From assembly GCA_963170055.1 (NCBI GenBank), contig CAUJGJ010000444.1, forward strand, positions 5,735,118-5,799,117: 64,000 nucleotides of DNA, given 5' to 3'. Source of the stretch: Halisarca cf. caerulea. Taxonomy: Eukaryota > Porifera > Demospongiae > Chondrillida > Halisarcidae. The notes beneath the pieces were generated by a model. That model was not told the origin of the DNA, made no database searches, and saw only the letters and a program-made list of their open reading frames with translations. Both the position numbers and the translations under genes were made by a program. Positions 55,640 to 64,000 of the stretch are shown in pieces (the first letter of the stretch is position 1; each line of letters opens with the position of its first letter).

Positions 55640-57188
55640 TAATATGCTACTACGTGTATGTACAGCCGGAAAAATTGGTGGTAAGAAAATTTGACGGTTT
55701 CATTCATAATAGGCAGAGTTTAATATTGATGGAATTAAATTTCGAGAAGCAGGGGAGATCTGGGCCACGCAAGACTAAATCACGCGCTGGGTCAACCATT
55801 TTTAGTCGTGACACTCATATCATGTGACCATTAATGATTAGACAAAATGGAGTGCTGGCAGTAGCCTGACCAACTGCAAACACCTTTCGCCGGTCCTGTA
55901 TCGATCATCAATGGCAATCCTGCTCAATTATTATACAGTGAAACTTGCTTTAAATTAAGGTAAATAGTCTACGTATACATTGAAGGAGACAGAAATTTTA
56001 AATCAGTGAGTACTTTCTGAGGTGTTGGTCTAATTATGTACATCAGCATAGATAATAGAAAACTCGGGATTGGAAACGCATGACGTCACGTATATGCAAA
56101 CATATGGAGTGACGTCACATAATCTTATCAGAACCTCCTCTACATGTCGTTGCTTAGGAACCCTAACGAAGGGACAGGAAATGAGGACATTTTCTTGTAT
56201 TGTGACTATATATTATGGATTTCGCAATCAACTCCCATCTTATGCAATGGCCTAGTCTGGCGTAGCTGACCCTTTCCGCCATATTGAATAGGTGATGTAA
56301 GATTCCCCTGAACTCTGTCGGCAGACACACAAACGCTTCCTTGTTGTCAAGGATTCGAATAATAGAAGCAATTTGTTGCTCTTTGGGTGACGTTCAGTCT
56401 TGCAAAGGCAATCGTTGGTTCAGTTTACTTGCGACGGCCATGATAGTGATAATGATATTCACATTATGTTGACTCCGCCTCTTTTGCACAAACTCACCCT
56501 TCCCGGTGACATCAGTCATGGTGAGCATGGGTCTGGCTACGTTAGACTACAATGGCCCTGATCGCGGGCTTCAGAAATGAAGTTGCAACGTTTTCTCCCG
56601 TTTCTTCGCCGAGAAAGAGGTACAACAGTAAATTTTGCGAATGGCATAGTTTTGTACCTTATTTAAGCGATTCGTAGTATCCAAATCTACTTTTAGGGTT
56701 TGCAGACGAAGACCATTATTTGCAGCACAGCATCGACCTATTGCTTGCCTTGTGCGATTTCAGGATAAGCTAGAAAACTGTCTACTTACCAAGTGTTAAT
56801 AGTTGGTTCCATAGGCTCCTTTAATCTTCGAAGCGGTGGTCTATTTATCTTGAACGTTAATGCTGTGCTCGTAAGAGGTTTCTAGCTGCGTGGTTGGAGC
56901 GATCTATGGCCAGACAACTTTTGCCAGACCATTTAGGCAAAATTCGGTTCCAAACTGTAACGTTATGTGTTTCCAATCCTGAGTTTTCTTAATATCTATG
57001 ACATTAGCGAGGTAAACCAAAATACTTAACAAGTTCGACGGCAGTAGACCTCTACAGCGAGCGAGCACATACCTGGTGCTTCCTTATATTCAACTGATGA
57101 GCTTGAAATGGACTGTAAGGAGTAGAATTTGGTTAAGCATGCGTAGAAAGTCGCGAAAAGACCATCATCCAAGATGAAGTACCTTCAC
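55640..57188. other. No gene; contains one candidate MITE
   Basis: No coding signal. The only structure noted is the inverted pair at 56253-56549, listed separately. Confidence 0.4.
56253..56549. mobile_element. Candidate Academ-type MITE
   Basis: TAGTCTGGCGTAGCTGACCC (56253) and the reverse-strand TAGTCTAACGTAGCCAGACCC (56549) form inverted ends 297 bases apart. Both resemble TAGTCCGGGGTACCCAGACCC at 46467. No target duplication is visible. Confidence 0.45.
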
Positions 57189-57195
57189 TCCAACA

Positions 57196-58100
57196 TGTGG
57201 CAGAACACTAAACAGATGCTAAACAAACTAGAGTTTGCTCGTATACTTGATCCATGGATACTTGATCTAACATCCTGCTGTCATGTTCATGTATGCAGCT
57301 GTGTTGTGTATTTAGTGATGTGTTTTGATGAACTAGTGTTGTACCTTTATTGATTTCTATCTCGTGTTGTTTCATGTTTTAGTTGTTTATCATGGTGTAC
57401 CTGACATATGTGATGACGTTTGTCTCTCTATATAAAGGGGGTCTGTGTTGCTGAGCCAGCCTGTATTCAGTTACTCTGTTGCTTTGAGATTTGAGATTGA
57501 ATCTTATTGAACGAGTTAAAGTGTATGAACGATACATAATATATTGGCGACGAGGATCTCTTGCTTGAACCCAGGCAGATGTCTCAAGTTTTTGCTTTTG
57601 GGGAGTTCGACGAGTCCAAGGAGGATTGGTTATCCTACACAGAAAGGCTACAGCAGTACCTTCTTGCGAATGATGTTCCTGATGAGAAGCAGCATGCAGT
57701 ATTGCTCAGTGGTTGTGGGCCAACAACTTACCAGTTAATTCGGAACCTCACGGTTCCAGCAAAGCCAACAGCAAAGTCATTTGCAGATTTGGTGGCGCTT
57801 GTAAAGGAACATAAGAACCCCCGACCATCGGTCATAGTGAGACAATATGCTTTCCACACACGGCAACAAAATGCAGGTGAAAATGTAGCGGAGTTTGTAG
57901 CAGATCTTAGAAGACTCTCAGACTACTACAATTTTGGTGAAACACTGCAGGAAATGTTGCCAGACAGGCTGGTGTGTGGAATTTACTCCAACACGTGGCA
58001 GAACACTAAACAGATGCTAAACAAACTAAAGTTTGCTCGTATACTTGATCCATGGATACTTGATCTAACATCCTGCTGTCATGTTCATGTATGCAGCTGT
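57196..58100 (+). mobile_element. Internally deleted LTR retrotransposon with gag remnant
   Basis: The 5' LTR starts TGTGGCAGAACAC (57196) and ends near 57535. It contains a TATATAAAG box (about 57432), and a primer-site-like TGGCGACGAGGATC (57545) follows. After gag, a 114-base piece (57987-58100) repeats 57189-57302 almost exactly, including the preceding CTCCAACA. Protease, RT and integrase are missing. Confidence 0.7.
57579..57986 (+). pseudogene. Gag N-terminal part of a Gypsy-type element
   Basis: ATG 57579 encodes MSQVFAFGEFDESKEDWLSY, LQQYLLANDVPDEKQHAVLL, then GPTTYQLIRNL, PKSFADLVALVKEHKNPRPS in approximate form, FHTRQQNAGENVAEFVADLRRL, and MLPDRLVCGI. This is the Ty3/Gypsy gag pattern of elements whose first product starts right after the primer site. 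At 57987 the frame runs into LTR-like sequence, so zinc knuckle and pol are lost. Confidence 0.75.
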
Positions 58101-59035
58101 CATGTTCTCATGCTTACTAGGCAGACAAACATGCATGTTTTGTCAACTTTGAGTCGAACACTGTGACTGTGTCGGAATGTTACAGCTGGTGACAAGGATG
58201 GCTTTCAACGGATTGGCCCTTTGACCACCAAGTGGAAAAGTGGACACAGTATGTAGAAAGTCGGTCTGGACCATTTCATGGAGGCAAATAGCATTCAACC
58301 ATCTCCGTATTCAAGTATACCATGTAAGTTTGAAGTTAATGTGTTTGTCCTTGTATAAAAACATGTATCATGTGTGCTTTCAGTCTGTTATGTATACATT
58401 TGTGAAAGCAAGAGGAGGGTTACCATTTATATTGGTTAGCCAGTGTATGGGTTACGTATGTACTGTTTACGGCCAAAGCTTTTGCCATGTAGTCATGGCA
58501 ACAGCAGTCCCTTTCTAAATAATTCTCTATTCTATGAAATAGCAGTGGGTCTATACCTTGCAGAGTGTCTGGTTCCACTAGACTAACCACCACAATGTAC
58601 ATAGTTCGATACATTTCTTTTTGGGGTGTCTTTGGGGGGGGGGGCAGGGTCGTTTGTCCCTTTTGGAATTGTGGGACATTGTGCTTTTGTACATGAATGC
58701 ATGACTTGATTTTTATACAAGCTATCCCATCCCCATCCCCTGGGACAATGATAGACTAATCAGTATGTACGTACATACATATGTGTTTGTGTGACTGTCG
58801 TCAGAACCTCTCTAGTAAACAAACAGTAGTTGCTCTAATAACTCTCTCTACTCTCTCTGCCACTTGTACTAGTATCTGATGACACCAGAACCCTTGCTGC
58901 TCATACACTGCATGTACATTATATATAGTGTCAGACATAATGGTCAGCATTCAGGCTTTGTCCAACCATTTTGGCATTTTATCTGAACCAAAAACATTTG
59001 AGTCAGACATTTGGCTGAGCACTACATAAGGTTCA

Positions 59036-59106
<71 letters not shown>

Positions 59107-59140
59107 TGCATGCATGCACACACGCACACACACACACACG

Positions 59141-59190
<50 letters not shown>

Positions 59191-59928
59191 GACGATAGCA
59201 AGTCATTTCTACCAGGAATGTCTGCCTGTGCTTTCATAATGTGTTGATGCACATCTACTGTTCTGGTACATGTGTACTTCTCTAAAAATATTATGTCTGA
59301 GTAAATTGTCTGACCCAAAATGATAATGCTGGGACATTTCTACATGCATATTATTTCCAGCACTGCTTATATGCATCCACCTTTTGTCTCTCTCCCTCCA
59401 GTACTCCGAGCTTCACAACACCCATGTTGTTCTTGTGATCACGAATAAGGAGGAGGTTAATTACAATATGCCAAATTTAGATAGTCCCGCTGCAATCAGT
59501 CAATCCAACCACAGGACTATGCCGGATTGCTACAGTAATTGTCTGACTCAATGATTAAGGTGTATCAAGTTGTAGTTAGTCAAGTACTATGGTTGTATGG
59601 CTTGCATGCCAGTTTACTCTTACTATTATAATATTTTGCACTGGGTGTTATGATGCTGTTAAGACCAGTATATATTTGGCACTAGAACCATGCACGTTCA
59701 CCATGGATATTTACATGAGGTTTCCAGTGGGTACCGCACATCTAACAGTGGTAGGATAGTATTTACAAGGACAGTGATTACATAGAGAACTAGACTAAAT
59801 AAGAAATGTGCAGGCCCTAGTTTCAAAACCCGGCGGCAATCATTCCCAGTTGAAAAACTGCAAACGAGGACAAGACAAAATGGCCCCTCCCTTGGGATGT
59901 TGAAAAACTCCATGATCCATGTGTGTGC

Positions 59929-59971
<43 letters not shown>

Positions 59972-59982
59972 CATGTGTGCAA
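58101..59982. other. Non-coding with long (CA)n/(GT)n tracts and a satellite monomer
   Basis: (CA)n at 59039-59101 and 59116-59187, (GT)n at about 59934-59966, a G12 run at 58633-58644, and one satellite unit at 59640-59725. No supported gene. Confidence 0.6.
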
Positions 59983-60072
59983 TAGACCTTTTCAATAATT
60001 ACGTCATTTGACGTCAACAAAGCTCGCCGTTGCGCAACTGTTGGCAAAAAACGTTGGCATACGAGTGGTAAC

Positions 60073-62380
60073 ATGTCGTTGGAGGCACACGTTCTGTCCG
60101 TTTTGAAGCTGCAAACGTCTTCAGCTGTCTCTGACTTGGAGGATGCGATGAAAGGTTTATCAGTTCGTCAACTAAAAGCTATATGTACGGAGATGGGCTT
60201 GAAAAAATCGGGTAATAAAGCAGAATTAATCGGCCGGCTTCTAACCACGTGGCAGCAGGATTGTGGCGATCAGTTGTGCGATGAATCGGGGACTAGCGGT
60301 AAAGAAGGGGTGGCAGAAGCTGTACAGCAGTTGAAGAATATTGAACGCGTGGTGCAAGAGGACTGGAAACCAGATTTTAGCTGTATTTATAGTTTTACGT
60401 TTTCCAACCTATACAACTATTTAGTGAATTCGCGTGACAAGTCTTTCGACAAGGATTCGATGAAGGCCTACAAGTCTCTTAAGGCTTACAAGTACTTTGA
60501 TGATAATCTTGTTCAGAAGGTTCTGGCTTACAATTCGACTTGTGAACAGATGGTTATTGTCAAGTGCCACTGCTTCTCATCGTTGAAGGCCAAGAAGGTG
60601 TATGAAACGTATGTTGTCCTGAGATACAGTGGTGAAGTGCTCACTGCCAAGTGTGCGTGTGTTGCAGGAAAAGGCCAGGCATGTAGTCATGTAGGTGCTT
60701 TGCTATTCTTTATTGAGGATTGTAAAAGCAGAGGCTTGAGTTATCCCTCTCTTCAGAGTGCATGTACGGATAGACTGCAACAGTGGCATGTACCTTCAAA
60801 GAGGAGTGTGGCTGTCACACCTCTTGATGGTGTATTATTCAGAAAGGCAGTTTATGGTAAGAATCAGGCAACAATTCCTACATCAGGACCCAGCTCACAC
60901 ACATCAACTCCAGCAATAGGACCAAAATCGCACACATCAACCACACCAACAGGACCGAGCTCACACACAACCACACCAACAGGACCGAGCTCACACACAA
61001 CCACACCAATAGGACCAAGCTCACACACAACCACACCAACAGGACCAAGCTTACACACAACCACACCAACAAGATCGAGCATGCACACATCAACCACACC
61101 AACAGGATTGAGTATACACACATCAACCACACCAACAGGACACAACTCCTACACATCAGCCACACCAACAGGACACAACTCCTACACATTAGCCACACCA
61201 ACAGGACACAACTCCTACACATCAGCCACACCAACAGGACACAACTCCTACACATCAACCACACCAACAGGGCACAACTCCTACACATCAGCCACACCAA
61301 CAGGACACAACACGTATATAGCTACCACACCAACAGGACCCAACACGTACACAACATTTTCGACATCACAGCACACACCCCCAATGACAACCCCATTGTC
61401 AGATCCCACTGCCTTAAAAGAGTTGCTTCAAACAACATTGTGCTCACTACCCAACTCAGGTTTGAGGCAGTTTTGGTTGGATAAAGAGCCAACACCAGAC
61501 CCGCAAACTAGTGATACAAACACAGAGCAGGATTTTTTGACCTCACAAGTTAGCAGGCTGATCTTCTACTCTTCTGACAACCCTGTATCTTTGCCTTTGT
61601 CGGCTTGTGAACTGAGTGAAATTAATCATTCTGAGATGTATTTGGAGGAGCTATGCCATGCATTTGGTGATGAACAAATCATCACATCAAGTTTATCCCA
61701 GTACATCCACCACGCCACACTTGAGCAGGGTGACAGTTCTCTATGGAAGGATCTCAGAAACGGTCGTATCACTAGCTCGATATTTGCATCTGTCACTAAT
61801 CGTATAGAGATGGTACTGATCCTACTTCTCTAATCACCCAGATCATGGGATACAAACCTTTGGTTCATGTCCCGAAACAGATTCAATGGGGAAGAGATCA
61901 TGAGTCCATTGCAAGGACAGCATACATTGAGGTCATGCAGAGAAATAAGGCAGCTCAGGTCCAAGTGAAGCCCTCAGGATTGACATTGTTACCAGCGCAT
62001 TCTTTTCTTGGTGCTAGTGGGGATGGCTGGATTTTTATAGATGAGCGATCGCCAGGTGTCCTGGAAATTAAATGTCCATACTCTGTTGATGGTAATATCA
62101 TCAATGATAGATCCCCTGAAGACATTGCCGAAGCATATAGCTCATTTTTTTAGAGAAGACAGATCATGGTCATTTGAAGCTAAAGAGAGGTTCACAATAT
62201 TACTCACAGGTTCAAGGTGAAATGGCAGTGATGGGTTGTTCCTGGTGTCACTTTGTGGTTTGGACAAAGGCAGGCATTTCAATTGAAGAAATTGCATTTG
62301 ATCCCATACTATGGGAGGAACATATGCTGCCTAAACTACTCAATTTCTACAAACGACATGTTGTGCCAGAAATCCTTACT
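60073..62380 (+). pseudogene. ISL2EU accessory nuclease: SAP + SWIM + YqaJ, frameshifted
   Basis: ATG 60073 opens a SAP domain (residues ~29-62: LSVRQLKAICTEMGLKKSGN, KAELIGRLL). The SWIM region follows (SLKAYKYFDDNLV; AKCACVAGKGQACSHVGALL), homologous to the copy 1 exon. A Thr/Pro repeat linker (60885-61350) comes next, then the YqaJ nuclease: DSSLWKDLRNGRITSS, GASGDGW (Asp), GVLEIKCPYS (Glu-x-Lys), YYSQVQGEMAVMGC (Gln). Shifts lie near 61805 and 62150. Unlike copy 1 there is no PHD finger after the nuclease; the reading ends at 62380. The SAP domain was not seen in copy 1, whose N-terminus is damaged. Confidence 0.85.
60885..61350. repeat. 30-bp coding minisatellite
   Basis: Repeats of ACCACACCAACAGGACACAAC-type units with a period near 27-33 bases encode TPTGPSSHTT and TPTGHNSYTSA repeats in the nuclease linker. 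Confidence 0.9.
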
Positions 62381-62531
62381 TGACGTATTCAAAAGTCATT
62401 ACTTGGGTAATATATATGTCATGCACTTTACAAATAATGATAATGAGACAAGTACATATTTCACTCCGGTCCATTAATTGTTTACTGTTTTACTGTATAA
62501 ATTGATTCATGCAAATTGTTGTAAAATTGAG

Positions 62532-63961
62532 TCATTGCTTGTCTGTTTCGTTAATAATTGGTGGGAGGAAGTTCGTTAAATAACAACATACAATAAAAAT
62601 GTTAGACAAATGTTTGGCTAAGGTAATGGGTACAACCCCATTCAAAATGCGAAATTGCTTAACTCGACCAATTGCGCGTTCAACATGTATCCGCAACTCA
62701 GCTATGCGCCTTGTCTCCTCCACTTCTTGACTTGTTAGCTGCTGCCTCTGCCCTAAAAATGGTGGTATGTTTAAAGTTGCTTTGTGCACTTCCAGCAGTT
62801 CTCTTAAATCAAATCCTCTGTCAGCCATTACATTGTCTCCTTCTTCAATGAGATCAATAAGACCACTTCGTTTGGTCAATTCTATGTCAGAGATGCGACC
62901 TCCCCACAACTTGGATACAAACGTAATTACACCACCAGGTGATATTCCTATTAATGCTTTTGCAGTGTTATGATGTTTGTAGTTGGAAAATGTTACTGCT
63001 TGATTGGTAAGTGAAGATGGTCGTTGTATATACACTTCTGTGCAGTCGATTATAATGCGGGTATTTTGATACTTTTGGAATTGTGGAGGAGTGTGATTAC
63101 GAACAAGTTCTCTCATTGGCCAAGGTAAAAAAAACATGCTGGAGCTGACAAGCCATCACTTCAATCCAGGTAGAAAATATAGAAGAAGCAGTTCCAATGG
63201 AGATGGAAAAGCGATCCGCCACATCTTCAAGGAGTAGTCCTAATCGCAAGCGTAAGAGGACACTGAAAAACTCTTCTTCTAGGGTTAGTTTAAAAGGTCT
63301 TCCACTTCGATTGGGCCCAGTACCATCAGTTCCTTTTCCCCTAACTTTGGATACTGCTGGTTTTAGGAATTCCAGCAGACCAGTAAAAATAGTAAATGTT
63401 TGGAAGACCTGTATAAAACTTTGTTTTATCATCTCTTCCATGAATCAGAGACAACTGATCAACACAATTGATTGGCACTTCATGTCCAAGGACGTTCGAA
63501 CTGGTACTAGTACTGTGTTCCTTCTCTGTTTTCTTAAATAACATGGCCAAATCTGTTTGAGTATCAACATCACGTGAAGAAGCAACGCACGGCGCATTTT
63601 CGGCGATAGATAAAAGGACCTTAGCCGCATCCTGCGCACGCTCGTGTTCTTCTTTACATTGTAATCGCTTCACCGCTCTTTCATCCCTCAAAGTATCTAC
63701 GGTAGGTACTGAGCGTTTCCTGCTATCGAAAAATATTGTTGGCACGAAGTCAACGCTCTTTGGATCATGAGAAGGCTTTCCTGATACAAAGTGAGCTCCG
63801 CAAAGTCGATCGTGATCCTTAGGTGACCAGCCTCCTCCTCTCGAAATGGCCTGTAGCCATCGTTTTTTCCTCTCTACATTCACGGGGAAAACATAAAATC
63901 CAATGCCTGAACCTTTCTTAAACCGATTGGTACAGTTCACGGCACAACAACTGACAGGCAT
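62532..63961 (-). pseudogene. ISL2EU transposase copy 2: THAP + HTH + DDE_Tnp_4, two frameshifts
   Basis: ATG 63961 (MPVSCCAVNCTNRF) opens a THAP finger (C2CH: CCAVNC, RWLQAISRGGGW, LCGAHF, VDFVPTIF). A shift near 63390 leads to the HTH region (LTLEEEFFSVLLRLRLGLLLEDVADRF, in two blocks). A shift near 63115 leads to the DDE core: IIIDCTEVYIQRP (Asp), NVMADRGFDL (Asp) and RIHVERAIGRVKQFRIL (Glu). The stop is at 62532. It matches copy 1 closely in layout (SNYKHHNTAKALIGISPGG versus SNYKKHNTIKVLIAVSPTG) but differs clearly in sequence, so the two are separate families of ISL2EU. Confidence 0.85.
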
Positions 63962-64000
63962 TCCTTGAAATCTACACCGTAACAGTACAGTTTTAACCAA

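Larger units (their letters stand above)
59983..64000. mobile_element. ISL2EU DNA transposon, copy 2 (right end outside the window)
   Basis: The left end TAGACCTTTTCAATAATTACG resembles the ISL2EU copy 1 end TAGACGACTTCAACATAATTTATTACG. It has the same two convergent genes: SAP-SWIM-YqaJ (+) and THAP-DDE transposase (-). The THAP start is at 63961, so the right end should lie just past 64000. Confidence 0.8.

Noticed and set aside
58240..58518. Frame of 92 codons at 58.3 kb
   Set aside because: No domain, starts in non-coding DNA after the deleted LTR element, and composition matches the flanks.
59011..59318. Frames of His/Thr or Cys/Val repeats over (CA)n
   Set aside because: They are translations of a dinucleotide microsatellite on both strands; the same holds for 54877-55238 and 59698-60074.
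60864..61300. Reverse-strand Cys/Val/Leu repeat frames
   Set aside because: Shadows of the Thr/Pro minisatellite in the ISL2EU nuclease linker.

Overview
The window is eukaryotic. Its genes are split by GT-AG introns, and nearly every recognisable protein belongs to an animal-type mobile element. The mix (ISL2EU, AcademH-like, PIF/Harbinger, hAT with ZMYM1-type transposase, pogo, Tc1/mariner, MULE, piggyBac, Penelope, Ty3/Gypsy, DUF7869 and HIRAN families) suggests an early-branching aquatic invertebrate, most likely a sponge (Demospongiae) or possibly a cnidarian. That assignment is inference; no rRNA or conserved host gene is present. DNA is AT-rich with (TA)n, (CA)n and (ATA)n microsatellites.

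Layout, 0-16 kb: a piggyBac/MULE chimeric relic (560-3205), a hAT element with 5-bp target duplication (3517-6482), a hairpin-ended non-autonomous repeat with a palindromic minisatellite (6650-7066), a reverse-strand hypothetical gene (8386-9252), two small pogo/Tigger-type MITEs (11.0-11.4 kb), a multi-exon coiled-coil gene of unknown function (11772-13507) and a frameshifted DUF7869 gene (14195-15648).

16-29 kb is a nested stack. A pogo-type element (16047-28772) appears to carry a HIRAN + Ulp1-like protease gene facing its DDE transposase. A complete ISL2EU element (16216-23038; THAP-DDE transposase facing a SWIM-YqaJ-PHD nuclease gene) has inserted into it. A Penelope-like retroelement with an intact 797-codon RT/GIY-YIG frame, hammerhead-ribozyme core motifs and a 14-bp target duplication sits inside the first exon of that nuclease gene. 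A hAT element (24390-27342) splits the pogo transposase.

29-46 kb: relatives of the hairpin-ended repeat, a decayed non-LTR RT, a ~105-bp satellite, a two-gene Tc1/mariner element (transposase facing a BEN-like protein; 31937-34944) inserted in an intron of a degraded SAP-domain gene (34980-37605), a PIF/Harbinger element with intact nuclease (to 40394), a Ty3/Gypsy element on the minus strand (40395-44868) interrupted by a tRNA-type SINE, and a truncated Tigger-like element.

46-55 kb holds the largest coherent unit: a four-exon RecQ-type helicase followed in the same direction by a many-exon DUF6589 transposase, which I read as a decayed AcademH-type transposon; its introns hold a 404-bp near-perfect foldback element and a CGCG-box MITE. 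55-64 kb has MITEs, satellite monomers, an internally deleted LTR retrotransposon (57.2-58.1 kb) and a second ISL2EU element (59983 to the window edge) with the same convergent two-gene plan as the first.

Few frames are intact: the Penelope RT, the HARBI1-like nuclease and possibly the 8.4 kb hypothetical. I see no clear host housekeeping gene.
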